A DNA stretch of 58,015 nt from an uncultured Bacteroidia bacterium (GCA_903923905.1 CAIXZH010000103.1:1-58015), one strand, 5' to 3'; positions 1 through 11,700 are shown, counted from the stretch's first letter. A program made the numbers and translations. Notes: generated by a model from the letters alone, not told the origin.

Positions 1-3000
1 CAACTATCACGGTGAATGCATTATCAGTCGTTACTTTTACCGCTCAACCCGGATCAAGTACCTGCATTGGGGTAGGCGTAACCTACTCCACCCAGGCTGG
101 AATGACAAGCTATGTCTGGGGATTTCCAGGGGTATTGAATACGGACTATAGCATCACTTCAGGAGGTACCGGAGGAAGCAACACAATTACCTTGCAATAT
201 TTAACAGCTGGCAGCAAAACTGTTACGATCAATTACACCAACGGGAATGGGTGTACTGCTGTTGCGGCAACATCATCAACAGCGACCACCGTCAATCCGT
301 TACCACAGGGAAGTTTAACTGCAAACGGACCATTCTGTGTCTCTGGTGCAGGGCAGTTGACCTGGAGCTCTTCTGCAGGAACAGGGCCTTTTACGGTTAT
401 CTATAATGACGGCGCCGCAAACCGCACAGCATCAGGTGTGGTAAGCGGAACATCATTTGCCACTTTCACGACCCCTGTTACCTCTACGACTACCTATACC
501 CTGGTATCGGTCACTGATGCAAATGGCTGTATAAGAACCACCGGTTTTACAGGCTCATCTGCTTCAATTTCCATTAATCCGGTTACGACCATTTCGAACC
601 AGTCAACCGGGGGCCAGACACAATGTGCCGGTGGAACGTTTAATCCAATTACCGTTACTGCCACCGGAGCCGGAACCTTATCCTATCAGTGGTATAGCAA
701 TCCATCGGCGGTTACTTCCGGAGGAACCAACCTAGGTTCATCCAATGGGGCACAGACTTACAGTTATACTCCTCAATCAACTTCTGCAGGTACCCTTTAT
801 TACTATTGTGTGGCGACCGGGACTTGTGGAACGGTTACAACGGCAACAAGTACTATATCCGGAGCATTTTTAGTTAACCCTGCTGCCATAGGAGGTACTG
901 TAACAGGTGGCGCCTCGGAGATCTGCCTGGGTGGATCAACTGGTACCCTGACCTTAAGCGGATATACAGGTACAATTGTAGAATGGGATCGCCAACTCAA
1001 CTCCGGTGGTTGGCAAAGTAATGGGAATGGTGGAAGTACAACTTATTCAGAAGTGCCTTACGGAGCAGGAACATGGCAGTACCGGGCTCTCATTCAAAAC
1101 GGACCGTGCCAGGCTTATTCATCTGTGGTTACTGTGGTAGTTGATCCAACAACAACGGTAGGGTGGCTCAGTGGAGGTACAACACCTATTTGTCAGGGGG
1201 CATCCCTGGGAGTCATGACTTTAGGGGCCAGCACCGGAAGTATCATCCGGTGGGAGAAAAGGGTTAATTCAGGGACCTGGACCAATATTTTAAATAATTC
1301 AAATACGTACTCCGAGATCCCAACATCTGCCGGGACCTGGGACTACCGTGTTCTTGTGCAAAGTGGAACCTGTTCGTCCTTATATTCGAATGTTTTCACC
1401 GTAGTAGTAAATCCAACATTAACAATAACGCTAGGTCCAAATCCAGTGGTTTGCCTGCATACCACTACAGCTTATCTTAACTATACCGCAACTACAGGCA
1501 GCCCTTCACTCTATAGCATCACCTTTGATGCGGCAGCAGTCAGTGCAGGAATGGGTAGTTTTTCAAATTATGGATTAAATGCCAGCCCTATACCTATCAA
1601 TGTCCCATGGGGGATAACTCCCGGCGTTTATAATGCAATTTTGAGCGTTGGAACCTCTACTCCTGTTTGTTCAAGTATTAATTATCCGATAACGGTAACT
1701 GTGCAGGATAATACCGTGGCTGTTGCAATTACGGGAAGTACAACACCTTGTCAGGGCACGTCACAAACTTATACTGCTACCAGCTTAAGCGGAGCGACAT
1801 ATAACTGGACTTTCCCTTCAGGCTGGGTGCAAACAGGTGGCGGAACCACTAATTCAGTAACCGTGACTGTTGGATCCGCTTCAGGGAATGTACAGGTAAC
1901 ACCCATTTTTACCTGTGGCAGCGGGACAAGCCAATCGCTGGCCGTCACTACTACGTTATTGCCAACTACTGCAACAATCAGCACTACACCTTTAAGCTAT
2001 TGCGGTATATTGGTTAGCGGATCACTGGGTGGAAATAGCCCAGTCAGTGGCACCGGCGCATGGTCAATTGTTAGTGGAGGTACCGGAACATTCAGTTCAC
2101 CGGCAAGCGGAAGTTCAACTTTTACAGCCAATGCTTACGGAAATTACGTTTTAAGATGGACCATCAGCAACGGAAGTTGTACAGCCAGTACAGCGGATGT
2201 TACCGTAAATTATTATGCAACACCAACCACCGCAACTGTCGGAGCAACCCAGAACCTTTGCGGAACACTGGTAAGTGCAGGATTGGGCGGAAATACACCA
2301 ACCAATGGCACAGGAACATGGTCCATAGTGAGTGGAGGTACAGGAACTTTCAGTTCTTCGGCCAGTGGAAGTTCAACTTTTACGGCTAATGCTTATGGCC
2401 CTTATGTGTTGGCATGGACCATCAGCAATGGGACCTGCACCGCAAGTACAGCAAATGTTACAGTCAATTATTATGCCACTCCAACAACTGCCACGGTCGG
2501 ATCAATCCAGAACCTTTGCGGAACCCTGATAAGTACGGCATTGGGCGGAAATTCCCCCACCAATGGCACAGGAGCATGGTCCATTGTAAGTGGAGGTACG
2601 GGAACTTTCAGTGCTTCAGGCACCGGTAGTTCGACTTTCACAGCCAATGCTTACGGCGCCTATGTTTTACGCTGGACCATCAGTAATGGAACCTGTACGG
2701 CAAGTACCGCAGATGTTACCGTAAATTATTATGCCACTCCAACCACTGCAACTGTCGGAGCAGCCCAAAACCTTTGCGGAACTTTGGTTAGTAACGCATT
2801 GGGCGGAAATACACCCGCCATTGGAACCGGGGCATGGTCTATTGTAAGTGGGGGAACAGGAACATTCAGTTCACCGACTTTAGGAGGTTCAACTTTTACA
2901 GCTACTGGTTATGGATCTTATGTATTACGCTGGACCATCAGCAACGGAAACTGTACATCAAGCACTGCAGACGTTACCGTAAATTACTTTGCCACTCCAA

Positions 3001-6000
3001 CAACAGCCACTGTCGGATCAACCCAAAACCTTTGCGAAACCCTGATAAGTACGGCATTAGGTGGAAATTCTCCCACCAGTGGCACAGGAGCATGGTCTAT
3101 TGTAAGTGGAGGCACTGGATCATTCAGTTCATCGGGCAGCGGAAGTTCAACTTTTACAGCCAGTACTTACGGAAGTTACGTTTTACGCTGGACAATCAGT
3201 AACGGAACCTGCACATCGAGCACCGCAGACGTTACCGTAAATTATTATGCCGCTCCAACCACTGCAACTGTCGGATCAACCCAAAACCTTTGCGGAATTT
3301 TGGTTAGTAACGCATTGGGCGGAAATACGCCCACCATTGGAACCGGGGCATGGTCTATTGTCAGTGGGGGTGCAGGAACATTCAGTTCACCGACCACAGG
3401 AGCTTCAACTTTTACAGCTACTGGTTATGGATCATATGTATTACGCTGGACCATCAGCAACGGAAACTGTACATCAAGCACAGCAGATGTTATTGTAAAT
3501 TATTATGCCACTCCCACTACCGCCACTGTCGGGCCAAATCAAAACCTTTGCGGTATATTGGTAAGTGCTGGATTGGGTGGAAATACTCCTGGTGTTGGAT
3601 CCGGAGCGTGGTCTGTTGTGAGCGGGGGCTCGGGATCATTCAGTTCATCAAATAGCGGTAGTTCAACTTTTACTGCCAGCACTTACGGCACCCATGTTTT
3701 ACGCTGGACCATCAGCAACGGAAGTTGTACTGCCAGCACTGCGGATGTTACTGTAAATTATTATGCCACTCCTACTACCGCTTCGGTAGGGTCAAATCAA
3801 AACCTTTGCGGAACTTTGGTAAGCCTGGCATTGGGAGGAAATACCGCTGTCAACGGCTCAGGAGCATGGTCAATCCTTAGTGGGGGCACAGGAACATTCA
3901 GTTCATCCAACACCGGAAGTTCAACATTTACTGCTAATAACTACGGATCCTACGTTTTGCGCTGGACCATCAGTAACGGAACCTGTACGGCAAGTACCGC
4001 AGATGTTACGGTAAATTATTATGCACCTCTAACTGTTGGGATTAGCGGCGGAACGTCACCAATATGTTACAATACCGCTCCGGGAACATTTACCGCAACG
4101 GGAAGCGGCGGCACCGGCGCCTATACTTACCAATGGTATAATTCCTCAGGCAGTATAAGCGGCGCTACAAGTTCAACCTACGCTCCGGGAAATATTACTT
4201 CCACAACCGGATATTACTGTGCAATAACCAGTGGTCCATGTGGAACGGTTAACACATCCACTACCACAATAATTGTAGATGCAAATCTGACAGCCGTTAT
4301 CAGTGGAGGTACGTCACCAATATGTTACAATACCTCTCCCGGAACATTTACTGCAACAGGGGATGGCGGAACCGGATCTTATACCTATCAGTGGTATTCA
4401 ACGACTACAGGCATAATCACAGGAGCGACCAGTTCAACCTATGCTCCGGGAAATATTACCACAACAACCGGATATTACTGTGCTGTGACCAGCGGTTCAT
4501 GCGGAACAGTAAATACCTCTACGACAAACATTACCGTTTATGGCAATCTAACGGCCGGGATAAGCGGCGGAACTTCCCCGATTTGTTACAATACTGATCC
4601 GGGAACATTTACAGCTACAGGAAGCGGTGGAAACGGCACCTATACTTACCAATGGTATAATTCATCCGGTATGATCACCGGAGCCACAAGCTCAACCTAC
4701 GATCCCGGAAATATAACCGCCACCACCGGATATTACTGTGCTGTGACCAGCGGTTCATGTGGAACTGTAAACACATCCACTACGAACATAACCGTTTACG
4801 GAAATCTTACTGCCGGGATAAGCGGCGGAAATTCCCCAATTTGCTACAATACTGACCCGGGAACGTTTACTGCAACAGGAAGCGGTGGAAACAATTCCTA
4901 TTCTTATCAATGGTATAATTCCTCTGGTATTATAAGCGGCGCCACAAGCTCAACCTATAATCCGGGAAATATAACCACCTCTACAGATTTCTATTGTGCA
5001 ATAACCAGTGGTTCATGTGGAACTGTAAACACGTCCAGATCTACCATAACTGTATATGGAAATTTAACGGCCGGGATCAGTGGTGGAACCTCACCAATCT
5101 GTTATAATACCTCGCCGGGCACATTTACGGCTACGGGAAGCGGCGGAAACACTACCTATACATACCAATGGTATAATTCATCCGGTATGATCACCGGAGC
5201 CACCAGCTCAACCTATAATCCGGGAAATATAACTACCACAACAGGTTACTATTGCGCAGTAACCAGCGGTTCATGTGGAACTGTAAACACCTCCACCACG
5301 AACATAACCGTTTATGGCAATCTCACGGCCGGGATTAGCGGCGGAACTTCCCCAATTTGCTACAATACTGATCCGGGAACGTTCACTGCAACAGGAAGCG
5401 GTGGAAACAATTCCTATTCTTATCAATGGTATAATTCATCTGGTATTATAAGCGGCGCCACAAGCTCAACCTATAATCCGGGAAATATAACTGCAAGTAC
5501 AGATTTCTATTGTGCAATAACCAGTGGTTCATGCGGAACTGTAAACACGTCCAGATCGACCATAACTGTATATGGAGATTTAACAGCCGGGATCAGTGGA
5601 GGAACCTCACCAATATGTTATAATACAGCACCAGGCACTTTAATTGCCACTGGCGGTGGAGGAAACGGATCCTATACCTATCAATGGTATTCGACTACCG
5701 GGATAATCACCGGAGCGACCAATTCAACATATACTTCCGGCAGTTTAACTTCCACCACAGGATATTACTGCGCTGTAACCAGCGGTTCCTGCGGAACAGT
5801 GAATACGCCAACGACTACAATAGTTGTTTATCCTGATTTGACGGCCGGGATCAGTGGAGGGACTTCACCAATATGTTACAATACCGATCCGGGAACATTT
5901 ACAGCTACAGGAAGCGGGGGATCAGGTTCTTACAGCTATTTATGGTATATGAACGGATTATCCACGGGAGTGGTCACCCAAACTTTTACTCCTGGCAACC

Positions 6001-8204
6001 TGACCTCCACATCCGGAATTTATTGTGCCATAACCAGTGCTTCCTGTTCTATTGTGAACACATCTACCACGACCATAACGGTTACGCCATTACCTACCGC
6101 AACAATCAGTTATTCCGGCGCTCCCTTTTGTACCTCTGTAACTACGGCTCAACCGGTCACACTGAGTGGCACAGCAGCTTATACAGGTGGAACCTTCAGT
6201 TCGACAACAGGATTATCACTTGATGCAGGATCAGGTGCAATCATTCCATCAACATGCACTCCCGGATCATATATGGTAACTTATACGGTCCCGGCCAGTG
6301 GAGGATGTGGCACAGTTACCACCACTACTCCCGTTGTGATCAATCTGGATGGATCATGGACCGGCAGTGTGAACACTGACTGGAATACACCTGGCAACTG
6401 GACTTGTAACCAATTGCCCTCCATTACGTCTGACGTCCTCATTTCGACAGGATTGACACATTATCCCACTATATCATCGGGTTCAACTGCAACATGCAGA
6501 AACTTATCCATACAAAACGGGGCAACATTAACGGTTACCGGGAATATCCTGCAGATCGCAGGAATAATCACTAACAGCGGTACATTTACCTCCTCAGCCG
6601 GAACCATCCAGATGGAAGGATCAGCTGCCCAGACCATTGGTGCAGGTACTTTTGCTGCTAATACAGTCATGAATTTAACCGTTTCCAATTCTTCAGGGGT
6701 AACCCTTGCCGGCCCATTGAGTGTTACCGGAATTGTAAAAGCAGCAACCGGTGATTTAACCTCAGGAGGCAATCTGGTATTGATCTCATCGGCCGGTCAA
6801 ACAGCGCTGGTTGACGGTTCAGGCTCTGGCAATGTGGTGGGCAATGTAACCATGCAACGTTATCTTCCCTCGGCTTTTGGGTATAAATATATCAGCTCTC
6901 CATTCCAGTCAGCTACAGTTAACGGATTGAGCAGTTATGTAGATCTCGGCGCCACTTTCCCCAGTTTTTACAAATATGATGAGAATAACCATCATGACTC
7001 AACCACTGTTTCGGGCATTGTTCCGGCATATCAATCAGGATGGGTCAATTATACCGCCGCGACTAATCCTCTGGTTCCCCAAATGGGTTATGCGGCAAAT
7101 TTCGGTACAACAGGAACCCCGGAAATCTATAATCTTTCAGGAGTGGTAAATAATGGGAGTTTGTCGGTTTCGTTGATGAATAATAACCGGAAATATACCC
7201 AGGGTTTTAACCTGGTAGGTAATCCCTATCCTTCTCCAATCGACTGGAATGCTGCAATCGGATGGACTAAAACAAAGATTGACAATGCGATTTATTTCTT
7301 TAATGCTGATGCATCAGACCAATACTCCGGAGTTTACAGCAGCTATGTCAATGGTACAGGAACCGGGAACGGCACTAACCTGATTGCCTCTATGCAGGGA
7401 TTCTTTATCCATGTATCGGATGGATCGTACCCAATTACCGGAACTCTTGGGATGACCAATTCGGTCCGGACCAATGATCTTGCCCCAACTTTCAGGGATG
7501 CTACTCTGGATTCCCGTACAATTCTCCGATTTACAGCAACTCTTGAAACAAGCACTCCAACTGAGGATGTAGCTCTCCTTTATTTTGATAACCAGGCCAG
7601 CCGTAGTTTTAATAAGGAGCTTGATGCATTAAAGCTCACCAACACCGCCATTCATGTTCCAAATTTGTATACCTTATCGACTGATCCAAAACAATTGTCA
7701 ATCTATGCAATTCCTCAACCTACCGACAGTACCACAAGAATCCCGGTAGGAATCACCACCCTAAGCGACGGATGGGTAGATTTTAAAGCCAGGGATATCA
7801 GTAGTCTGCCTGCCGGCCTTTATATATATCTGGTCGATAATCTGCACGGAATCACCCAGGATCTAAAGAAAAATCCGGATTATCGTTTCAATTTGAAGGC
7901 CGGAACCTACAATCAGCGGTTTACTTTGGTATTTTCGTTGACCGAATTAAATCCGATTGCACCTGTTGCAGAAAAAATGTTTATTCTTAAGCGCTCGGCT
8001 TCGCAATACACGGCAACCATAAACCTTCCAGGGACTTCAGGGGGAAGTTTGTATGTTACCAATATGCTCGGACAAATTATCCTACTGCGGGAAGTGTTCG
8101 ATCAGCAAACGGTAGAGATCAATCCCGGCTCAAGCAGCGGACTTTATATTGTTACAGTAATCTCCGGTAACCGGAAGCAATCTGAAAAAATATTAATGCA
8201 ATAA
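1..8204 (+). CDS. Giant Ig/PKD-repeat surface protein with T9SS sorting domain (5' partial)
   Basis: The frame is open to the left edge (ACT ATC ACG before the GTG at 12), so the true start and signal peptide lie outside the window; at least 2,730 residues are visible. Numbering from the GTG, residues 1-650 are assorted Ig-like/PKD-like modules, about 651-1338 are eight copies of an 86-residue module containing WSIVSGGTGTFSS, and about 1339-2026 are eight copies of a second 86-residue module with SPICYN and GYYCAVTSGSCG cysteine motifs. A Thr/Ser-rich stretch with beta-helix-like character follows. The end (SLYVTNMLGQ ... SGLYIVTV ... EKILMQ) matches a type A T9SS C-terminal domain, so the protein is probably exported by T9SS and cleaved and anchored at the cell surface. 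A role as adhesin or stalk is inferred. It lies 4 bp upstream of a DUF4402 gene. High DNA identity between repeats indicates recent duplication. Confidence 0.85.
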   Translation, partial: TITVNALSVVTFTAQPGSSTCIGVGVTYSTQAGMTSYVWGFPGVLNTDYSITSGGTGGSNTITLQYLTAGSKTVTINYTNGNGCTAVAATSSTATTVNPLPQGSLTANGPFCVSGAGQLTWSSSAGTGPFTVIYNDGAANRTASGVVSGTSFATFTTPVTSTTTYTLVSVTDANGCIRTTGFTGSSASISINPVTTISNQSTGGQTQCAGGTFNPITVTATGAGTLSYQWYSNPSAVTSGGTNLGSSNGAQTYSYTPQSTSAGTLYYYCVATGTCGTVTTATSTISGAFLVNPAAIGGTVTGGASEICLGGSTGTLTLSGYTGTIVEWDRQLNSGGWQSNGNGGSTTYSEVPYGAGTWQYRALIQNGPCQAYSSVVTVVVDPTTTVGWLSGGTTPICQGASLGVMTLGASTGSIIRWEKRVNSGTWTNILNNSNTYSEIPTSAGTWDYRVLVQSGTCSSLYSNVFTVVVNPTLTITLGPNPVVCLHTTTAYLNYTATTGSPSLYSITFDAAAVSAGMGSFSNYGLNASPIPINVPWGITPGVYNAILSVGTSTPVCSSINYPITVTVQDNTVAVAITGSTTPCQGTSQTYTATSLSGATYNWTFPSGWVQTGGGTTNSVTVTVGSASGNVQVTPIFTCGSGTSQSLAVTTTLLPTTATISTTPLSYCGILVSGSLGGNSPVSGTGAWSIVSGGTGTFSSPASGSSTFTANAYGNYVLRWTISNGSCTASTADVTVNYYATPTTATVGATQNLCGTLVSAGLGGNTPTNGTGTWSIVSGGTGTFSSSASGSSTFTANAYGPYVLAWTISNGTCTASTANVTVNYYATPTTATVGSIQNLCGTLISTALGGNSPTNGTGAWSIVSGGTGTFSASGTGSSTFTANAYGAYVLRWTISNGTCTASTADVTVNYYATPTTATVGAAQNLCGTLVSNALGGNTPAIGTGAWSIVSGGTGTFSSPTLGGSTFTATGYGSYVLRWTISNGNCTSSTADVTVNYFATPTTATVGSTQNLCETLISTALGGNSPTSGTGAWSIVSGGTGSFSSSGSGSSTFTASTYGSYVLRWTISNGTCTSSTADVTVNYYAAPTTATVGSTQNLCGILVSNALGGNTPTIGTGAWSIVSGGAGTFSSPTTGASTFTATGYGSYVLRWTISNGNCTSSTADVIVNYYATPTTATVGPNQNLCGILVSAGLGGNTPGVGSGAWSVVSGGSGSFSSSNSGSSTFTASTYGTHVLRWTISNGSCTASTADVTVNYYATPTTASVGSNQNLCGTLVSLALGGNTAVNGSGAWSILSGGTGTFSSSNTGSSTFTANNYGSYVLRWTISNGTCTASTADVTVNYYAPLTVGISGGTSPICYNTAPGTFTATGSGGTGAYTYQWYNSSGSISGATSSTYAPGNITSTTGYYCAITSGPCGTVNTSTTTIIVDANLTAVISGGTSPICYNTSPGTFTATGDGGTGSYTYQWYSTTTGIITGATSSTYAPGNITTTTGYYCAVTSGSCGTVNTSTTNITVYGNLTAGISGGTSPICYNTDPGTFTATGSGGNGTYTYQWYNSSGMITGATSSTYDPGNITATTGYYCAVTSGSCGTVNTSTTNITVYGNLTAGISGGNSPICYNTDPGTFTATGSGGNNSYSYQWYNSSGIISGATSSTYNPGNITTSTDFYCAITSGSCGTVNTSRSTITVYGNLTAGISGGTSPICYNTSPGTFTATGSGGNTTYTYQWYNSSGMITGATSSTYNPGNITTTTGYYCAVTSGSCGTVNTSTTNITVYGNLTAGISGGTSPICYNTDPGTFTATGSGGNNSYSYQWYNSSGIISGATSSTYNPGNITASTDFYCAITSGSCGTVNTSRSTITVYGDLTAGISGGTSPICYNTAPGTLIATGGGGNGSYTYQWYSTTGIITGATNSTYTSGSLTSTTGYYCAVTSGSCGTVNTPTTTIVVYPDLTAGISGGTSPICYNTDPGTFTATGSGGSGSYSYLWYMNGLSTGVVTQTFTPGNLTSTSGIYCAITSASCSIVNTSTTTITVTPLPTATISYSGAPFCTSVTTAQPVTLSGTAAYTGGTFSSTTGLSLDAGSGAIIPSTCTPGSYMVTYTVPASGGCGTVTTTTPVVINLDGSWTGSVNTDWNTPGNWTCNQLPSITSDVLISTGLTHYPTISSGSTATCRNLSIQNGATLTVTGNILQIAGIITNSGTFTSSAGTIQMEGSAAQTIGAGTFAANTVMNLTVSNSSGVTLAGPLSVTGIVKAATGDLTSGGNLVLISSAGQTALVDGSGSGNVVGNVTMQRYLPSAFGYKYISSPFQSATVNGLSSYVDLGATFPSFYKYDENNHHDSTTVSGIVPAYQSGWVNYTAATNPLVPQMGYAANFGTTGTPEIYNLSGVVNNGSLSVSLMNNNRKYTQGFNLVGNPYPSPIDWNAAIGWTKTKIDNAIYFFNADASDQYSGVYSSYVNGTGTGNGTNLIASMQGFFIHVSDGSYPITGTLGMTNSVRTNDLAPTFRDATLDSRTILRFTATLETSTPTEDVALLYFDNQASRSFNKELDALKLTNTAIHVPNLYTLSTDPKQLSIYAIPQPTDSTTRIPVGITTLSDGWVDFKARDISSLPAGLYIYLVDNLHGITQDLKKNPDYRFNLKAGTYNQRFTLVFSLTELNPIAPVAEKMFILKRSASQYTATINLPGTSGGSLYVTNMLGQIILLREVFDQQTVEINPGSSSGLYIVTVISGNRKQSEKILMQ
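1962..4025 (+). repeat. Tandem array A: eight 86-residue (258-bp) coding repeats
   Basis: Units begin at about 1962, 2223, 2481, 2739, 2997, 3255, 3513 and 3771. The first is 87 codons, the next six are 86, and the last is cut to 85 where array B begins. Each unit starts PTTATVG, contains NLCGTLVS..LGGN, AWSIVSGG and YVLRWTISNG, and ends with STADVTVNYYA. Units 3-4 (2481-2996) resemble units 5-6 (2997-3512) as a pair, which suggests a 516-bp duplication. Confidence 0.9.
4026..6089 (+). repeat. Tandem array B: eight 86-residue (about 258-bp) Ig-like coding repeats
   Basis: Units begin at 4026, 4284, 4545, 4803, 5061, 5319, 5577 and 5835. Unit 2 has one extra codon and unit 8 has one fewer. 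The core is LTAGISGGTSPICYN, YTYQWYNSSG, GATSSTY and YYCAVTSGSCGTVNTS. Three conserved cysteines (ICYN, YYC, GSCG) suggest an Ig-like domain with a disulfide. Units 3-4 (4545-5060) match units 5-6 (5061-5576) in alternating diagnostic residues (MITGA/GYYCAV versus IISGA/DFYCAI). Confidence 0.9.
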
Positions 8205-8208
8205 GACC

Positions 8209-8727
8209 ATGAATAACTCTAATCCATCTTCATTGATCAACATACTTCAAAAATTATTGTATTTAATGATTTTTGAAGCCATCCTTTTCCTTCCGGCCAT
8301 GGGTCAGGAAAAACCACCCAAACCAATCTCTGTTACCGTAAATACACTGCAACATCTTAATTTTGGAACCATCATACCTAATGGCCCTTCAGGTGGTACT
8401 GTGACAGTTCAATCTAATGGAATCCGAACCTCTTCGGGAGAGATTATCCTTCCTTTTGTTGGTACATACTGCAGTCCGGCAATATTTGAATTGACTGCTT
8501 TACGAGGAACATTAATAACTATATTAACACCTCCAACTATTTTGTCTGGAAATCATGGAGGTGCTTTAAATCTTACACTTGGAATACCCAGTACGGGATC
8601 ACAATTTGTCGTAAGGAGTACAACAACAGAAATATTCATCGGTGGGACTCTGACTATTCAATCTCTTATTGCAAATCCGGCAGGATTTTATAGCGGAACT
8701 TTTACTGTCACTTTTAATCAAAATTAG
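8209..8727 (+). CDS. DUF4402 pilin-like/fimbrial subunit-like protein
   Basis: This 172-residue protein has an N-terminal hydrophobic segment (about residues 10-28), with probable signal cleavage after AMG. It then shows the DUF4402 pattern: LNFGTIIPNGPSGGTVTV near residue 45, a central PAIFELT, and the diagnostic end GGTLTIQ...PAGFYSGTFTVTFNQN. DUF4402 proteins are small beta-sandwich exported proteins, often linked with fimbria-like loci; no biochemical role is established to my knowledge. The gene starts 4 bp after the giant repeat protein and 20 bp before the usher-like gene, so the three are probably co-transcribed. No PapD-like chaperone is visible in the window. I infer that this is the structural subunit handled by the neighbouring outer-membrane protein. 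Confidence 0.8.
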   Translation: MNNSNPSSLINILQKLLYLMIFEAILFLPAMGQEKPPKPISVTVNTLQHLNFGTIIPNGPSGGTVTVQSNGIRTSSGEIILPFVGTYCSPAIFELTALRGTLITILTPPTILSGNHGGALNLTLGIPSTGSQFVVRSTTTEIFIGGTLTIQSLIANPAGFYSGTFTVTFNQN

Positions 8728-8747
8728 CCTAACCTATCAAGCTTCTA

Positions 8748-11700
8748 ATGAAACAAACATCGTTGCCTGAATTTTTTAAATATCGGAAATCACCATTGAT
8801 TTCCCTTATTTTTATTATTTCTGCATTCATGTTTGTATTAATGAGTTGCTTCCCATTGCATTCTATTGCCCAAAATGAACCTCAATATGATGAGATTTCG
8901 ATTTTATTAAATATCCAACAATTTGGTGGAACTGAAATTCCTGCAGTAATTTTAGATGAAACTGTTTATCTTCCTGTTAAAGATATCTTTTCCTTTCTGA
9001 AAATTAAAAATAATCCTTCCGCCCAGATCGATTCAATTACCGGTTTTTTTATCAATCCACAGGCGACCTACTCGATTGACAATATTCATCACCGGATTAG
9101 GTATCAGGGAAAGGAATATGTACTTAAAATCAATGATTTAATAAAGACAGAGACAAACCTTTATCTTAAATCAACCTGGTTCGGGCAACTTTTTGGACTA
9201 GATTGTATTTTTAGTTTCCGAAGTTTATCTGTTAACCTCTCAACTAAACTAGAATTGCCGGTAATCCGTGAAATGCGTCTTGAACAGATGAGGGCAAATA
9301 TGAGTCATCTCAGAGGAGAGGTAAAAACGGATACTACCATTGCAAGAAAATATCCTCTCCTCCACCTTGGGATGGCCGACTGGTCGGTAATCTCTACTCA
9401 GCAATCTCCCGGGGGCACTGATACCCGGGTAAACCTCGCATTAGGAACTGTGATTGCAGGGGGGGAGGCTAACGTACTGCTGAACTATGATAATACTTCC
9501 ACTTTTACAGAGAAACAGCAACAATACCAGTGGCATTTTGTCAACAATGATCAACCTGTTCTACGCCAGGTGACAGCAGGTAAGATTAATGCAACAGCTA
9601 CTTCCTCCATATTCGATCCAATACTAGGAGTGCAGTTCACCAATACACCTAGCACATATCGACGATCCTTTGGAACCTATACACTTAGTGATATAACCGA
9701 ACCTAACTGGATGGTAGAACTTTATGTCAATAATGTACTTATTGATTACATGAAGGCAGACGGATCGGGGTTTTATAAGTTTGAAGTGCCTTTAGTTTAT
9801 GGGAATTCAGCCGTAAAACTCAAATTTTATGGTCCCTGGGGTGAAGAGCGGACAAAGGAACAAAATTTAAGTATCCCATTTAATTTTTTACCTCCAAAGG
9901 AATTGGAGTACTCGTTAAGTGCTGGTTTGGTCGAAGATTCTATACACAGCCGATTCGGGCGAGCATTGATGAACTATGGAGTTAGTCGCCATTTAACGAT
10001 CGGGGCTGGTGTTGAATATTTGTCATCTGTAGCAAAAAGTCCTGCAATGCCATTTTTAAGTGCTTCAATTCAGTTAATGAGTAACCTGATGATCACTGGA
10101 GAATACACAAATGGTGTAAAATCTAAAGGCATTTTAGACTACCGCCTTCCTTCCAATCTTCAGTTTGAGCTGGATTATACTAAGTACGTACCCGGACAGA
10201 AGGCTATCATTTACAATTACCTTGAAGAACGAAAAGGTGTCGTTTCCATACCTATAAGGGGAAAAAACTTTACACTTTATACTCGATTTACAGTCAATCA
10301 AATTGTTCTACCCGGAATTACAAATACCAATGCCGAGATGCTATGGTCTGGATCAGTTCATCAGGTAGCTACAAATTTCACAACTTATGGACTGTTCACA
10401 GGTGTAGCTAATCCATATATTTACAGCAATTTAGCCCTTACTTTCCGATTGCCTAAACGTATTACCCTAACTCCCCAGACACAATTTGAGTACAATCACG
10501 AGCGATTCATTTCCGCCAGAGGGATTATTGAAAAGCCATTATTCAAACATGGTTATTTGAATATTTCATTTGAACAAAATTTTGCGAGTAAAACCCGAAA
10601 TCTGGAGGTTGGGATTCGGTACGATCTCTCATTTGCCCAAGCCGGATTATCTGTCCGTAGTACTAACACAATAAACTCCTTGATTGAATCAGCCAGAGGA
10701 AGCATACTCTATGACCACAAATCACACTATCTGGGAACAAACAACCGGACCAGTGTTGGTAAAGGTGGCATCGCTCTTCTCCCATACCTCGATATCAACG
10801 GGAATGGTAAGCGGGATAAAGGTGAGCCTAAAGTCCCAGGTTTGCAATTCCGGATCAATGGGGGAACCATTAAGCGGAGTGATAAGGATACCACTATCCA
10901 TATTTTAGATCTTGTTCCTTATACCAGTTATTTTCTGGAGCTTGATAAAAACAGTTTTGACAATATTGGCTGGCAGATGCATAACCTGAGTATGAAAGTG
11001 AACATCGATGCCAACCAGTTCAAGACCATCGAAATTCCGGTTTCGGTGATAGGAGAAGCATCAGGAAATGTTTACCTTGAATCGAGTGCACAAGGACGAA
11101 TATTGGTATGCTTTTACCGCCTTAATGGAACCCTGGCAGGTAAAGTCATGACTGAATCTGATGGCTATTACAGTTATTTGGGACTTACGCCTGGTAAATT
11201 CACAGCCCGGATTGATCCGGAACAGCTTAAGAAATTAAAAATGGTTTCTGTGCCGGAAAGCATTCCAATAAATATCGCCCCTTCACGCGACGGAACGATT
11301 CTGGATGGACTGGATTTCCATCTTAGCCTGATCAATAAGGAACCAGTAAAGGAACCGGCCAAAGATACTACCAAAGCTGTGAGTAAAGTAATTCCTGTTA
11401 GTATTGTTGCCAATCCTTCAGAAGCTCCTAAATCAACTCCTGCAACTGTTATTAATCAACCAGTATCCACTAAAACTCCGTCGACTATTCCTGCAAATCA
11501 GGCAGTAAGCATTCAGGCTCCGTTGTCAACCGGTACAACTCAGCCGGCAGGGACTCCGGCAAACCCGACTTCACTGATTAAAGCAACGCCTGCAAATCTT
11601 CCAACAACACCGGTAATTACCAAAACTTCACAGGTATCCAATGTGAACACTTTGCCGGTAAATATTTCAAATCAAAAAGCAGTCGTGGCAAATAAAGTTC

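Noticed and set aside
1962-6089. Periodic structure considered as a CRISPR-like array
   Set aside because: The repeats are 258 bp, in frame, and encode protein domains; no spacers or cas genes are seen. The small palindromes at 28440 and 35264 are also not arrays.
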